A stretch of DNA of 64,000 bases, taken from the NCBI GenBank assembly GCA_028277725.1, contig JANQFX010000011.1, positions 29,270 through 93,269 of the forward strand, given 5' to 3'. Shown here in pieces: positions 41,025 through 53,135 of this stretch; the stretch's first letter is position 1; each line of letters starts with the position of its first letter. The DNA is from Thiohalocapsa sp. Lineage in GTDB: Bacteria > Pseudomonadota > Gammaproteobacteria > Chromatiales > Chromatiaceae. The notes under the pieces were generated by a model, which saw only the letters and a program-made list of their open reading frames with translations, searched no databases and was not told where the DNA came from. The position numbers were made by a program, and so were the translations under genes.

Positions 41025-41270
41025 TGCCCGACGGGGCCGCGCAACTTGTCTGTCCCATTCCGGGTCTTTCGGGACGGCAAGCGATCCGGAAGCGCCGGAC
41101 TCTCGCGGGAGCCTACTGGACTCCGTGGCGGTTGCTGCCTGATCTGGATCGGGACGGGACTCCGCAGACGCCATCATAGGTTGAGGGCTGGGGCGCGTTC
41201 GCCGGGCACGATCACCTCGGCCTGGCTATCGGGTTTGTCCGCTCTGTTGGGGTTTCCGCCGACGCTCGCC

Positions 41271-41299
41271 TTGCTCCGCAAGCCCTGGCTCGATATACT
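41271..41299 (+). promoter_or_regulatory. Sigma-70-like promoter at yceD
   Basis: TTGCTC (41271-41276) and TATACT (41294-41299) are separated by 17 bases. The expected start site is about 41305-41307, only two to four bases before the yceD ATG at 41309, so the message would be nearly leaderless. Confidence 0.5.
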
Positions 41300-41308
41300 G
41301 AACGGCTT

Positions 41309-41848
41309 ATGTGTGAGGGCCTTCCCCGTTCCGTCGATCCCAAGCGCCTGGTCGAGCAACGGCGTTCCCTCACCGGTGCGGTGGGGCTGGATCGGCTACC
41401 ACGCCTCGCGGAGGTGGTCGTCGCGGGCGATGGCGAACCCAACCAGCTTGTCGCGCGCTTCGAGTTACGGTTCGATCGCGACACGGCCGGGCGGGGAACC
41501 GTTCGAGGCGAGGTTTCCGCGGCGTTGATGCTGCGTTGCCAACGCTGTAACGAGCCTTATGAGTTTCCGGTCGAGAGCCGATTCACCCTGGCCCTGGTGT
41601 CCGGGCTGGACGAGGCAAGGCGACTCCCGGACGGCTATGAGCCCCTCTTGCTGGAGCGGCAGAGGCTCGATCCTGCAGCCCTTGTCGAGGACGAACTCCT
41701 GCTGGCGTTGCCGGCCGTGCCAAGGCATCCGGAGGGGGCCTGCGCGCCGCCGGCGGTCGACACCTCAGAGGGTCCAGGCGTGGAAGAGGTGGTGGATGAT
41801 GCCCCCAACCCGTTCGCGGTACTGGGCCACCTCAAGCGCAGGCACTGA
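41309..41848 (+). CDS. yceD: YceD (DUF177) protein
   Basis: The 179-aa protein shows the DUF177 pattern: [19 protein letters not shown] at the N-terminus, the CQRCNEP cysteine motif, and a C-terminal acidic part ending [12 protein letters not shown]. YceD-family proteins are linked to large-ribosomal-subunit or rRNA processing and nearly always precede rpmF. The ATG at 41309 agrees with the family N-terminus. No ribosome site precedes it, consistent with the nearby promoter giving a leaderless message. Confidence 0.9.
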   Translation: MCEGLPRSVDPKRLVEQRRSLTGAVGLDRLPRLAEVVVAGDGEPNQLVARFELRFDRDTAGRGTVRGEVSAALMLRCQRCNEPYEFPVESRFTLALVSGLDEARRLPDGYEPLLLERQRLDPAALVEDELLLALPAVPRHPEGACAPPAVDTSEGPGVEEVVDDAPNPFAVLGHLKRRH

Positions 41849-41904
41849 ATTTACCCATACGGCCCGACGGCCGATGCATTGCAAGGATAATAGAGAGACC
41901 CACC

Positions 41905-42081
41905 ATGGCCGTTCAACAGAACCGGAAGACCCCCTCCAGGCGTGGCATGCGCCGTTCTCATGATGCGCTCGGCAAGCCGACCCTGTCTGAGGATTCCACG
42001 ACCGGCGAGATCCATCGTCGTCACCACATGACGCCCGACGGCTTCTACCGTGGCCGCAAGGCCGTGGATCGCTCCTCCTGA
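41905..42081 (+). CDS. rpmF: 50S ribosomal protein L32
   Basis: This 58-aa ribosomal protein reads [20 protein letters not shown] and continues [20 protein letters not shown] with [13 protein letters not shown]. The N-terminal [20 protein letters not shown] segment is diagnostic of L32. Conserved order yceD-rpmF-plsX confirms it. GAGAGA precedes the ATG. Confidence 0.97.
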   Translation: MAVQQNRKTPSRRGMRRSHDALGKPTLSEDSTTGEIHRRHHMTPDGFYRGRKAVDRSS

Positions 42082-42119
42082 GTCCGCGCCGTAGCACCGA
42101 GATCGACGCCTCGACACCC

Positions 42120-43172
42120 GTGAACCGACGTCCCGTCATTGCACTGGACGCCATGGGCGGTGATCATGGCGTCGAGGTCGTGGTGCCGGCCGCGCTCGCT
42201 TTTCTGGACAAAGCTCCAGATGTCGAGTTGGTGCTGGTTGGCCTGCGCGATGTCGTGCAGCCGCTGCTGGATTCCCAGCTGAAGGGCGGGCGACGGGCGG
42301 GACACGCCCGGCGCATTCGCGTCCGCCACGCGAGCCAGACGGTGGGTATGGATGAGCTCCCGTCGAAGGCATTGCGGGGCAAGAAGGACTCGTCGATGCG
42401 CGTCGCGATCGAGCTGGTCAAGTCTGGAGAGGCGGATGCCTGCGTGAGTGCCGGCAACACGGGCGCGCTGATGGCGACCGCGCGCTTCGTGCTCAAGACC
42501 CTGCCGCAGGTGGATCGGCCCGCCATCATCAGCGCTATGCCGTCGCTGAAAGGCCGGACGCACATGCTCGACCTGGGCGCGAATGTCGATTGCTCCGCGG
42601 AGCACCTGTTCCAGTTCGCCGTCATGGGCAGCGAGTTGGTCAAAGCCGTGGAGGGCATCGAGCGGCCGACGGTCGCATTGCTCAACATCGGTCAGGAGGA
42701 GATCAAGGGCAACGATCAGGTCCGTCGCGCACACGAACTCATCGCCTCCAGCGGGCTCAACTATGCCGGCTATGTGGAGGGTGACGACATCTTCGTCGGC
42801 AGTGCCGACGTCATCGTCGCCGACGGTTTCGTCGGCAACGTCGCACTGAAGTCGAGCGAGGGCGTTGCAAAGCTGGTTGGCCAGATGCTGCGGCGACACT
42901 TCGGGCAGACCTGGTGGTCGCGACTGTCCGCGCTCGCAGCGATGCCCGTTTTGAAGGCCTTCAAGCGCGAGTCCGACCCGAGGCGCTACAACGGAGCCAC
43001 GTTGCTTGGTCTTCGAGGGATCGTCGTCAAGAGTCACGGCGGAGCGGACGCCGTCGCCTTCGAGAACGCCATCCACATCGCCGGGCACGAGATCAGCTCG
43101 AAGGTGATCGAACATATCGAGCATGAGGTCAGTGCTCATTTGGTGGCGGTACCGGAACGGGTCAGTGCATGA
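42120..43172 (+). CDS. plsX: Phosphate acyltransferase PlsX
   Basis: The 350-aa enzyme makes acyl-phosphate from acyl-ACP, feeding phospholipid synthesis. Motifs: [19 protein letters not shown] at the N-terminus, then [19 protein letters not shown] and [13 protein letters not shown], with GVVKSHG-like [15 protein letters not shown] near the C-terminus. The start is a GTG. Its stop overlaps the fabH start by four bases (ATGA). Confidence 0.96.
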   Translation: MNRRPVIALDAMGGDHGVEVVVPAALAFLDKAPDVELVLVGLRDVVQPLLDSQLKGGRRAGHARRIRVRHASQTVGMDELPSKALRGKKDSSMRVAIELVKSGEADACVSAGNTGALMATARFVLKTLPQVDRPAIISAMPSLKGRTHMLDLGANVDCSAEHLFQFAVMGSELVKAVEGIERPTVALLNIGQEEIKGNDQVRRAHELIASSGLNYAGYVEGDDIFVGSADVIVADGFVGNVALKSSEGVAKLVGQMLRRHFGQTWWSRLSALAAMPVLKAFKRESDPRRYNGATLLGLRGIVVKSHGGADAVAFENAIHIAGHEISSKVIEHIEHEVSAHLVAVPERVSA

Positions 43173-44152
43173 GCGAGCAAACTACGAAGGGCGAGGGGCC
43201 TTTCTCGCGCGTCCTCGGCACCGGCAGTTATCTGCCGGAACGGGTCATGACCAACGCCGAGATCGAACGGATGGTCGATACCTCCGACGAGTGGATTCGC
43301 GAGCGCACGGGCATCCGCGAGCGGCGCATCGCCGCCGACGGTGAAACCTGCGGGGATCTGGCAGAACAGGCTGCTCGGCGCGCCATCGCCGCGGCGGGCA
43401 TTGAGCCGTCCGCAATCGATCTCATCATCGTCGCCACGACGACGGCGGACCAGATCTTCCCGAGCAACGCCTGCCTGTTGCAGAACCGCCTGGGTATTCG
43501 CGGTTGCGCGGCGTTCGACGTGCAGGCGGTCTGCACCGGGTTCGTCTATGCGCTCGGCATTGCGGATCAATTCATCCGCTCCGGCAGCGCGAAATCTGCC
43601 TTGGTGGTGGGCGCGGAGACCGTCTCACGCATCATCGACTGGACCGACCGAGGCACCTGTATCCTGTTCGGTGATGGCGCTGGCGCCGTCGTCATCGGCG
43701 CGGATGATCGGCCGGGCATCATCTCGTCCCACCTCCACGCCGATGGAACCCATCGCGAGCTGTTGCAGGTTCCAGCGGGCGTGGGCAACGGCTTCACCGG
43801 CGCGCCCTACATGGAGATGAAGGGGAACGAGGTCTTTCGAGTTGCCGTCACGACGCTCGGGCGCATCGCCGATGAGACCTTGGATGCGAATGGCATGTCC
43901 CGTTCGGACATCGATTGGCTGGTGCCGCATCAAGCCAACATGCGCATCATCCAGGCGACGGCGCGCAAGCTGCATCTGGCGATGGAGCAGGTCGTGGTCA
44001 CTGTCGACCGACACGGCAACACCTCCGCCGCCTCTGTGCCGCTGGCCTTCGACGAGGCCGTCCGCGACGGGCGGATCCAGCGGGGACAGACGGTGTTGAT
44101 GGAAGCCTTCGGCGGCGGCTTTACCTGGGGCGCCGTGTTGTTGCGCTACTGA
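43169..44152 (+). CDS. fabH: 3-oxoacyl-ACP synthase III (KAS III)
   Basis: The 327-aa enzyme condenses acetyl-CoA with malonyl-ACP to start fatty acid synthesis. The catalytic triad is present: Cys in [13 protein letters not shown], His in VPHQANMRI and Asn in [30 protein letters not shown] and [16 protein letters not shown] are standard N-terminal motifs. The length is typical and the gene is translationally coupled to plsX. Confidence 0.97.
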   Translation: MSEQTTKGEGPFSRVLGTGSYLPERVMTNAEIERMVDTSDEWIRERTGIRERRIAADGETCGDLAEQAARRAIAAAGIEPSAIDLIIVATTTADQIFPSNACLLQNRLGIRGCAAFDVQAVCTGFVYALGIADQFIRSGSAKSALVVGAETVSRIIDWTDRGTCILFGDGAGAVVIGADDRPGIISSHLHADGTHRELLQVPAGVGNGFTGAPYMEMKGNEVFRVAVTTLGRIADETLDANGMSRSDIDWLVPHQANMRIIQATARKLHLAMEQVVVTVDRHGNTSAASVPLAFDEAVRDGRIQRGQTVLMEAFGGGFTWGAVLLRY

Positions 44153-44230
44153 CGCCAGATCCCGCCTGCGACCGACTCCACTCCAGCGCACCGCCTAACC
44201 CAACGCGCTCTCACCTACGATTCCTATTCC

Positions 44231-45178
44231 ATGACTCAAGGCAACTTCGCGTTCCTGTTCCCCGGTCAAGGCTCCCAGTCCGTCGGCATGCTCGGCGGTC
44301 TCGCGGCGAAGTATCCCCAGATCGCAGGTACTTTCGCCGAGGCGTCGGACGTCCTAGGGCGCGACCTTTGGTCACTGGTCGTCGACGGTCCGGAGGACGC
44401 GCTCAATCAGACCGAGAATACCCAGCCCGCGATGCTCGCGGCCGGGGTTGCGGTTTGGCGCTGTTGGAGGGCACGCGATGGCGCTATTCCAGGTGCAATG
44501 GCCGGTCACAGCCTCGGCGAGTACACCGCCTTGGTCTGCGCAAACGCCATCGCTTTCTCCGATGCGATCGAGCTTGTCGCCCAGCGCGCCCGCCTTATGC
44601 AGCAGGCCGTTCCTCTCGGCGAGGGTGGGATGGCGGCGGTGCTCGGCCTTGATGACGAGCAGGTGCGGACACTCTGTGCCGAGTCAGCCGATGGGCAGGT
44701 CCTGGAAGCGGTGAACTTCAACGCCCCCGGTCAGGTTGTGGTCGCCGGTGCTCGCGCAGCCGTCGATCGTGCGGTGGCAGCGGCTAAGGGTGCCGGCGCC
44801 AAGCGAGCCCTTCTATTGCCGGTCAGTGTCCCGTCCCATTGCGCGCTGATGCGGGATGCGGCGGAGTCACTGGCCGCGCGCCTCGACGCCGTGGAGCTAC
44901 GCGAGCCGACCGTGCCGGTGCTACACAATGTCAACGCACGTGGCGCCCGTTCGGTGGACGAGCTGCGGTCGCTGCTCGCCCAGCAGCTCTACAGCCCCGT
45001 GCGTTGGGTGGAGACGGTTCAGGCCCTGGCAGCGAATGGCGTCACCTTGGCCGTCGAGGCCGGACCGGGCAAGGTCCTAGCGGGGCTGGTGAAGCGCATC
45101 GACAAATCCGTCGCGGCGCTGCCGGTTTTCGACTGTAACGGCCTGGATAAAGCCCTCGGGGAGACGACACATGCTTGA
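44231..45178 (+). CDS. fabD: Malonyl-CoA:ACP transacylase
   Basis: The 315-aa enzyme transfers malonyl from CoA to ACP. It begins AFLFPGQGSQSVGMLGGLA and has the nucleophile elbow AGHSLGEYTALVCA with the catalytic Ser; the active-site His lies in VSVPSHCALMRDA. The stop overlaps the start of fabG by eight bases. Confidence 0.97.
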   Translation: MTQGNFAFLFPGQGSQSVGMLGGLAAKYPQIAGTFAEASDVLGRDLWSLVVDGPEDALNQTENTQPAMLAAGVAVWRCWRARDGAIPGAMAGHSLGEYTALVCANAIAFSDAIELVAQRARLMQQAVPLGEGGMAAVLGLDDEQVRTLCAESADGQVLEAVNFNAPGQVVVAGARAAVDRAVAAAKGAGAKRALLLPVSVPSHCALMRDAAESLAARLDAVELREPTVPVLHNVNARGARSVDELRSLLAQQLYSPVRWVETVQALAANGVTLAVEAGPGKVLAGLVKRIDKSVAALPVFDCNGLDKALGETTHA

Positions 45179-45914
45179 TGGCGAGATTGCACTCATCACC
45201 GGCGCAAGCCGGGGCATCGGCCGCGCCATTGCCGGCGCGTTGCTGGATCAAGGCGCCGCAGTGGCAGGCACGGCCACTACCGATGCGGGCGCACAACGCA
45301 TCCAGGACGAACTGGCCGGCGAGGGCCGCCGCGTCCTCGGTTTGCGGCTCGACGTTACCGATCAGGCGTCCGTTGACGCCGCGCTCGCCGCGGTGGCCGA
45401 TGCCTTTGGCGGCGCGCCTAGCATCTTGGTCAACAATGCGGGCATCACCAAGGACGGATTGCTGATGCGCATGTCGGAGTCCGATTGGGACGATATCATC
45501 AGCACCAACCTGTCCTCGGTGTTCCGTGTCACCAAGAACTGTCTGCGGCCCATGACCAAGGCGCGTAAGGGAAGGATCATCAACATCGCCTCCGTGGTCG
45601 GCGCGACCGGCAACGCTGGACAAGCCAACTACGCGGCCGCAAAGGCAGGCATGGTCGGCTTCACCAAGTCCTTGGCGCGGGAGGTGGGCTCACGAGGCAT
45701 CACCGCGAACTGCGTGGCGCCGGGCTTCATCGATACCGACATGACCCGGGCGCTCGGCGATGAGCAGCGGCAGGCCTTGTTGGGTTCCATCCCGCTGAAT
45801 CGGCTCGGCGCAGCCGATGAAATTGCAGCCGCTGTGGTCTTTCTGGCCTCGTCCGGTGCGTCCTACATCACCGGCGAGACGTTGCACGTCAATGGCGGTA
45901 TGTACATGGCCTGA
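45171..45914 (+). CDS. fabG: 3-oxoacyl-ACP reductase
   Basis: The 247-aa short-chain dehydrogenase reduces 3-oxoacyl-ACP with NADPH. It has ALITGASRGIGRAIAGALL (cofactor binding), NNAGIT, the catalytic Ser/Tyr/Lys set (NIASVVGATGNAGQANYAAAKAG) and a C-terminal GETLHVNGGMYM, all canonical for FabG. Confidence 0.97.
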   Translation: MLDGEIALITGASRGIGRAIAGALLDQGAAVAGTATTDAGAQRIQDELAGEGRRVLGLRLDVTDQASVDAALAAVADAFGGAPSILVNNAGITKDGLLMRMSESDWDDIISTNLSSVFRVTKNCLRPMTKARKGRIINIASVVGATGNAGQANYAAAKAGMVGFTKSLAREVGSRGITANCVAPGFIDTDMTRALGDEQRQALLGSIPLNRLGAADEIAAAVVFLASSGASYITGETLHVNGGMYMA

Positions 45915-45942
45915 CTGGCCTTGGTGAAATATTCGATTTTTC

Positions 45943-46002
45943 AGTGGTTTGCTGGTATCGATCCAAAACGCTTCGAGCTTTCGCCAGCATCGATAAGCCA
46001 CT
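45943..46002 (+). promoter_or_regulatory. Imperfect inverted repeat in the acpP leader
   Basis: In the AT-richer 144-bp gap before acpP, AGTGG...TATCGAT is mirrored by ATCGATA...CCACT, with GCTGG and CCAGC offering an alternative pairing. The two forms exclude each other, as a switchable leader or a dimer binding site would. Role unknown. Confidence 0.35.
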
Positions 46003-46058
46003 AAAATACCGCGGTCGCGTCGGGACGCGATCAAAACACGTCAAGAGGGTTCTACAGC

Positions 46059-46295
46059 ATGAGCAGCGTTCAAGAGCGAGTCACCAAGATCGTCGTCGAG
46101 CAACTCGGCGTCAAGGAAGAGGAGGTTTCTTTGGAGTCCTCGTTCGTCGACGACCTCGGCGCCGACTCCCTCGACACCGTCGAGTTGGTGATGGCGCTCG
46201 AAGAGGAGTTCGAGACCGAAATTCCTGATGAGGACGCCGAGAACATCACCACCGTCAAGCAGGCGATCGACTACATCAACGAGCACCTGGGGTGA
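46059..46295 (+). CDS. acpP: Acyl carrier protein
   Basis: The 78-aa acidic carrier holds growing acyl chains on phosphopantetheine. The attachment Ser is in [20 protein letters not shown]. The rest ([15 protein letters not shown], then [12 protein letters not shown]) is canonical. A long gap of about 460 bp separates it from fabF, longer than usual. Confidence 0.98.
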   Translation: MSSVQERVTKIVVEQLGVKEEEVSLESSFVDDLGADSLDTVELVMALEEEFETEIPDEDAENITTVKQAIDYINEHLG

Positions 46296-46755
46296 GGTTC
46301 TCCAGGGCGGCTTCGTCGGCCGCGATGCCGGCGGCCGTCCCGCGCGCGGCAGCGCGCTTCGGATCAGAGGGGCAGCGCGGAGACTCCGTGTTGGCCCTGC
46401 GGGCAGGACACCCCGGCAGAGCGCTTAGGCGCTCCAGATAGATAGCGAAGTGGAAATCGCGTTTCGGCTTCGCCCCCGAACATCGCCGGAAGGTTGATGG
46501 GTCGGGGTCTCCACAGGGTCGGCTGCGGGGCAGTCGGCGGGCAGGGCTTGATCGGACTTGGCTGGATGACTCGACGGCAAGGCATACCTCGCGGTGATGC
46601 AAGCGTCCGTCGGTTCTTGGCACAGCACGACCAGGTGTGATCGAGTCCACCAGAGACGTCGGCCTACTCCTGAACCGAGTAGGATCGTACAGCGTCGTTC
46701 CGCGCCCCCAGCACGACGTGCAGGCAGGGTAGGGTAGGTCTTCGAGAGGTGAAGC
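46296..46755. other. Unusually long acpP-fabF intergenic region
   Basis: This stretch of 460 bp has no convincing gene: short open frames on either strand lack ribosome sites and family similarity. A perfect hairpin GAGCGC-TTAG-GCGCTC lies near 46420-46435 without a T run. It may carry a fabF promoter or decayed sequence; nothing more specific is seen. Confidence 0.5.
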
Positions 46756-47994
46756 ATGGCAGGTAGAAGGGTAGTCGTCACCGGAGTGGGGATCATCGCG
46801 CCCGTGGGGCTCGATGTTGCCTCGGCCTGGGAGAACATCCTGGCGGGCCGCAGTGGTATCCAGCCCATTACCCATTTCGATGTTGAGCCCTTCAGCTCGA
46901 GGTTTGGCGGGCCGATCTATGGTTTCGACGCCACCCAGTACGTCTCCAAGAAGGAGGCGAAGAAGATGGACGCTTTCATCCACTACGGGATCGCCGCGGG
47001 AAGCCAAGCGATCGAGGCGTCGGGAGTGCCGATCAATGACGAGACACGCCGACGCATCGGCGTTGCCATAGGTTCCGGCATCGGTGGCATTACCGGCATC
47101 GAGAACAACTACGCTGCCTATGCTGCCGGTGGTCCGCGGAAGATCTCGCCCTTCTTCGTCCCGGCCAATATCGTCAACATGGTCGCCGGTGACCTATCCA
47201 TCAAGTATGGTCTCAAGGGGCCGAACTTTTCCATCGTCTCCGCCTGCAGCACGGGGACGCACAATATCGGCGAGGCGGCGTACATGATTCGCCACGGCAT
47301 CGTGGATGCCATGGTAGCCGGCGGCTCCGAGATGGGCACGTCGCCCGTCGGTCTCGGCGGGTTCGCCGCGGCTCGCGCCCTGTCGACGCGCAACGATGAC
47401 CCCCAGGGCGCCAGTCGCCCCTTCGACAAGGATCGCGACGGCTTCGTGCTGAGTGACGGGGCGGGCGTGGTCGTGCTTGAGGAGTATGAGGCGGCCGTGC
47501 GCCGCGGTGCCCCAATCCTCGCCGAACTCGTTGGTATCGGCATGAACTCCGACGCTTACCACATGACCGCGCCGTCCGAGAACGGGACCGGTGCTGCGGA
47601 CTGCATGCGGCTGGCCATGGAAGACGCCGGCCTGGCGCCGGAGGACATCGACTACATTAACGCGCACGGGACCTCGACCCCTGCCGGGGACATCGCCGAG
47701 ACCCGAGGCGTCAAGCTGGCGCTGGGTGAGCACGCAAAAAGGGTCGCGGTTAGCTCTACCAAGTCCATGACTGGGCATATGCTCGGCGCAGCAGGCGGAG
47801 CCGAGGCCATCTTCAGCATTCTGGCGCTGCGAGACCAGGTCGCACCACCAACCATCAACTATCAGACGCCGGATCCGGAGTGCGACCTCGATTACGTGCC
47901 CAACACGGCCCGTGAAATGAAGATCGACGTGGCGCTGTCCAACTCCTTCGGCTTCGGTGGCACCAACGGGACGCTGATTTTCAAGCGAATCTAG
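46756..47994 (+). CDS. fabF: 3-oxoacyl-ACP synthase II (KAS II)
   Basis: The 412-aa elongating condensing enzyme has the active-site Cys in [16 protein letters not shown] and two catalytic His in [11 protein letters not shown] and [28 protein letters not shown] is the standard start, and [15 protein letters not shown] the usual C-terminus. AGAGGTGAAGC precedes the ATG. The gene continues the fab cluster. Confidence 0.97.
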   Translation: MAGRRVVVTGVGIIAPVGLDVASAWENILAGRSGIQPITHFDVEPFSSRFGGPIYGFDATQYVSKKEAKKMDAFIHYGIAAGSQAIEASGVPINDETRRRIGVAIGSGIGGITGIENNYAAYAAGGPRKISPFFVPANIVNMVAGDLSIKYGLKGPNFSIVSACSTGTHNIGEAAYMIRHGIVDAMVAGGSEMGTSPVGLGGFAAARALSTRNDDPQGASRPFDKDRDGFVLSDGAGVVVLEEYEAAVRRGAPILAELVGIGMNSDAYHMTAPSENGTGAADCMRLAMEDAGLAPEDIDYINAHGTSTPAGDIAETRGVKLALGEHAKRVAVSSTKSMTGHMLGAAGGAEAIFSILALRDQVAPPTINYQTPDPECDLDYVPNTAREMKIDVALSNSFGFGGTNGTLIFKRI

Positions 47995-48049
47995 CCTCGA
48001 CGTCAGTCGGTCTGCCGCGGGCCAAAGAGCGCCAGTCGTGCAGGGTCGG

Positions 48050-48960
48050 ATGACTGAAACCCACTATCTCGTCGATGGTGAGGTGTGTTCCCAGGTGCCG
48101 GCCGACGATCGCGGGCTCGCCTACGGCGACGGTCTTTTCGAGACCATCGCCGTGCGTCGTGGGAGGCCCTGCCTCTGGCGGCGTCACCTTGATCGGCTGT
48201 CCCTCGGCTGTCGACGGCTGGGCATTCAGATGCCCACGCGGGTCCGGTTGGAGGCCGACGTCCTCGCCCTGATCGGCATTTCGGCTCACGGGAGCGCCGG
48301 TGAGGGGAGTCGCACTGGGCGCTTGTCAGGCGAGTTCGCCGCTGATGTCGACCCTCCGGACGGTGTGCTCAAGATCATCGTGACCCGGGGCAGCGGCGCC
48401 CGGGGCTATCGACTGCCGGAGCCTGCGCGGCCGCGATCCATCCTGTCCTTCACGCCGGATGCCCCGAACGCAACGGCCGAGCGTCTTCCTGGTGTTCGAC
48501 TGACACTGTGTGAAACCCGGTTGGGTGAGAACGCCAGCTTCGCTGGCATCAAACACCTGAACAGGCTGGAGCAGGTGCTCGCCCGCCGCGAGTGGTCCGA
48601 CCCGGATATCGTCGATGGCGTCATGTGCAATGCTCGCGGGAACGTCGTCTGCGGCACCATGTCGAATCTCTTCCTTTGGAGTGGCGATGCGATTGCTACA
48701 CCGCGCTTGGACAGATGCGGCGTTCTCGGGACCCTGCGTGCCGTCATCCGTGAGCAGGCGCGCGAGCTGGGCGTCGCTTTCGGGGAGCGTGCATTGCGGC
48801 CGGCCGACCTTGCCCGTGGACAAGGCCTGTTCATCAGCAATGCGCTGATCGGTGTCGTGCCGGTAGCGCATTTCCAGGGTGTTTCGTTCGACCTCGCCGG
48901 GTTGCCCTGGGTGTTGCTCGATCGGGTACAGCACATCGCGTTCGAACCGGAGACCTTTTC

Positions 48961-48964
<4 letters not shown>
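48050..48964 (+). CDS. pabC: Aminodeoxychorismate lyase
   Basis: The PLP enzyme releases p-aminobenzoate and pyruvate from aminodeoxychorismate for folate. It has DRGLAYGDGLFETIAVRRGR near the start and the PLP lysine in FAGIKHLNRLEQVLAR, with VCGTMSNLFLW and a C-terminal ALIGVVPV. About 304 aa from the ATG at 48050; a GTG four codons upstream is possible. It overlaps mltG by four bases (GTGA). The fold is shared with branched-chain and D-amino-acid transaminases, but position after fabF supports PabC. Confidence 0.92.
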
Positions 48965-50750
<1,786 letters not shown>

Positions 50751-50762
50751 GAGGAGAGGGCG

Positions 50763-51788
50763 GTGATCGAGACCACCGGCGTCGACCTTGAACCGCTGCC
50801 CTGGTTCGCAGCGGACTGGCAGCGACTGCAGCGCGCTGTTTGGGCGGATCGCCTCGGACACGCCCTATTGCTCACCGGTCCCGGCGGGATCGGCAAACGG
50901 CGGTTCGCTGACCTCTTCGGCGCGTCGTTGCTCTGCGCACACCCCGACGCCGATGGTCTACCCTGCGGCACTTGCGAGGAATGCGCCCTGCTGCGTGCGG
51001 GCAACCATCCAGACTTGACCCGCCTGGTGCCGGATGCAGACTCGAAGTCCGGCGAGATCAAGGTCGATCAGGTTCGCGACCTCTGCGCGCGCCAATCCAT
51101 GACCTCGAACCGCGGTCGCCGCACCCTGTTCCGCATCGCGCCGGCGGAGGCGATGAATGCCGCTGCGGCGAATAGCCTGCTCAAGACTCTGGAGGAGCCG
51201 GCATCGGCAACCCTATTGCTGCTGGTCTCGGAGGCGCCCGGCAGCCTGCCCCCGACCATCCGCAGTCGGTGTCAACCCGTAACCCTGGCCGCGCCACCCG
51301 CCGAGATCGCCTTGTCCTGGCTGCGCGCGTGGCTGCCCTCCGGGGCACCCGCGGAGCAGCTCCTGGCCGTGGCCCGCGGCGCACCGCTGAGAGCGATCGA
51401 GCTGGCGGCGGACGGTCAGCTCGAACGCCGCGATCGCTGCCTGCGCGAACTGCGTCAGGTCGGCGGGGGCGATGCCGACCCCATCGCCATCGCGGAGACT
51501 TGGCAGTCCGAGGATGCGGATCTACTATTGGTTTGGCTGGCCAGTTGGCTCTCCGACTGCCTGCGCCTCCTGGCCGACCCCCACGCCACGCACCTGACCA
51601 ACCCGGACCAGCGCCAGCCCCTGGTCGAGTTGTCCCGGCGGCTGCGGGCCGAGCCCGGGCATCGGTTCCTGCAACAGGTGCTCAGCGCACGGGGGGAAGC
51701 CGGAACGTCGGTGAACAAGCAGCTGTTGTTCGAGGCGCTGTTGTTGCGTTGGGCGCATCTGACCCGGCAACCAACGGCGAGACATTGA
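50763..51788 (+). CDS. holB: DNA polymerase III delta' subunit
   Basis: The 341-aa clamp-loader subunit has a P-loop-like LLTGPGGIGKRRFADLF and a zinc module (LLCAHPDADGLPCGTCEECALLRAGNHPDL region). SRC in PPTIRSRCQPVTL is the arginine-finger motif of the AAA+ fold. GVDL at the start and CLRELRQV in the C-terminal part fit HolB. The GTG start follows AAGAGGAGAG. pilZ and tatD follow. Confidence 0.93.
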   Translation: MIETTGVDLEPLPWFAADWQRLQRAVWADRLGHALLLTGPGGIGKRRFADLFGASLLCAHPDADGLPCGTCEECALLRAGNHPDLTRLVPDADSKSGEIKVDQVRDLCARQSMTSNRGRRTLFRIAPAEAMNAAAANSLLKTLEEPASATLLLLVSEAPGSLPPTIRSRCQPVTLAAPPAEIALSWLRAWLPSGAPAEQLLAVARGAPLRAIELAADGQLERRDRCLRELRQVGGGDADPIAIAETWQSEDADLLLVWLASWLSDCLRLLADPHATHLTNPDQRQPLVELSRRLRAEPGHRFLQQVLSARGEAGTSVNKQLLFEALLLRWAHLTRQPTARH

Positions 51789-51807
51789 CGCAACGCCGAG
51801 GAACGAG

Positions 51808-52164
51808 ATGGACCCGGACCCGCAAACCGGCCGACAGCGCATCCTGAGCTTCGCCATCAAGGACACAGCCGCGCTCTATGCGGCGTACATGCCCTTCGTC
51901 CATCACGGTGGGCTCTTTGTCCCCACCAACAAGCGCTACCGGCTCGGCGACGAGCTCTTTCTGCTGCTCCAGTTGATGGAGGAGAAGGAACGCATTCCGG
52001 TCGCCGGCACCGTCATTTGGATCACTCCCATCGGTGCCGAGGGTAATCGCCAGGTCGGCGTCGGTATCCAGTTCAGCGATCAGGACAAGGGCGACGCTCG
52101 GCGGAAGATCGAGGAATATCTCGCCGGCAGCCTGGAAGCGGACCGCGCCACCCATACGATGTAG
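51808..52164 (+). CDS. pilZ: PilZ domain protein (type IV pilus PilZ)
   Basis: The 118-aa protein fits the small PilZ type: ILSFAIKDTAALYAAYMPF, then HGGLFVPTNKRYRLGDELFL and GTVIWITPIGA, with GVGIQFSDQDKGDARRKIEE. It lacks the RxxxR and DxSxxG motifs, so it probably does not bind c-di-GMP, as is known for PilZ itself, which works in type IV pilus assembly. The holB-pilZ-tatD order is conserved. Confidence 0.92.
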   Translation: MDPDPQTGRQRILSFAIKDTAALYAAYMPFVHHGGLFVPTNKRYRLGDELFLLLQLMEEKERIPVAGTVIWITPIGAEGNRQVGVGIQFSDQDKGDARRKIEEYLAGSLEADRATHTM

Positions 52165-52349
52165 CCGCGGCCGGCGTGTCGACCCCCAAGGTCGTCACGA
52201 GCCAGCATCGCACCGAGACCCAGAGCGCAGGCCTTCATCGGCGCGGCATCGCCGGCCGTCCCCGTCCCGTGCCGAGGCCGTACCGCCCGCAAGCGGAGCG
52301 CCGTCTACGACTCGGCGCGCCTCAGCCCCTTCTTCTCGCTGGAAACGCC

Positions 52350-53135
52350 ATGCTCATCGATTCCCATTGTCACCTGGACCGGGTCGATCTGACCCCCTAC
52401 GATGACAGCTTCCCGAACCTGATGGATGCGATTCGCTCGGCCGGTGTCGGGCGGATGCTCTGCGTCTGCATCAACCTCGAGCAACTCGACAGCATGCACG
52501 CGCTGGTCGCAGCGGAGCCGGACGTCTCCATCTCCGTCGGCGTCCACCCGAGCGAGCGCGATGGACAGGAGCCAGATGTCGAGCAGTTGGAACGCCTCGC
52601 CACCGACCTCGGCGCCGTCGCCATCGGCGAGACCGGGCTCGATTATCACTACAACCGGGGCGACCTCGATTGGCAGCGCGAGCGGTTCCGAGTGCACATC
52701 GAGGCCGCACGTCGCACGCGCCTGCCGCTGATCATCCACACCCGCGATGCCCGCGAGGACACCATCGCCGTTATGCGCGCGTCCGGGGCCGAGGAGCCCG
52801 GCGGCGTCATGCACTGCTTCACCGAGACCTGGGAGATGGCCAGCCAGGCCCTTGAGCTCGGCTTCTACATCTCCTTCTCCGGCATCGTGACGTTCAAGAA
52901 TGCGGCAGCCCTGCGTGACGTCGCTCGCCGTGTGCCGCTGGACCGCCTCCTCATCGAGACCGATTCTCCCTACCTCGCACCCGTGCCGCACCGGGGCAAA
53001 GGCAACGAGCCGCGCTTCGTCGTGCACGTCGCCGAGAAGATCGCCGAGCTACGAGGCATGTCTCCCGAGGCCATCGCCGAGCTGACGTCCGAGAATTACT
53101 TCCGCCTCTTCGGTGAACCGACGTCGGCACCTTAA
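52350..53135 (+). CDS. tatD: TatD-family metal-dependent hydrolase
   Basis: The 261-aa TIM-barrel metalloenzyme has LIDSHCHLDRVDL (first metal His pair), GETGLDYHYN, PLIIHTRDAREDT and VMHCFTETWEMA, with ETDSPYLAPVPHRGKGNEP near the end. Members act as 3'-5' exonucleases or DNases. The downstream-of-holB-pilZ member is often called YcfH. The start at 52350 is the family N-terminus; the open frame upstream is not coding. Confidence 0.93.
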   Translation: MLIDSHCHLDRVDLTPYDDSFPNLMDAIRSAGVGRMLCVCINLEQLDSMHALVAAEPDVSISVGVHPSERDGQEPDVEQLERLATDLGAVAIGETGLDYHYNRGDLDWQRERFRVHIEAARRTRLPLIIHTRDAREDTIAVMRASGAEEPGGVMHCFTETWEMASQALELGFYISFSGIVTFKNAAALRDVARRVPLDRLLIETDSPYLAPVPHRGKGNEPRFVVHVAEKIAELRGMSPEAIAELTSENYFRLFGEPTSAP

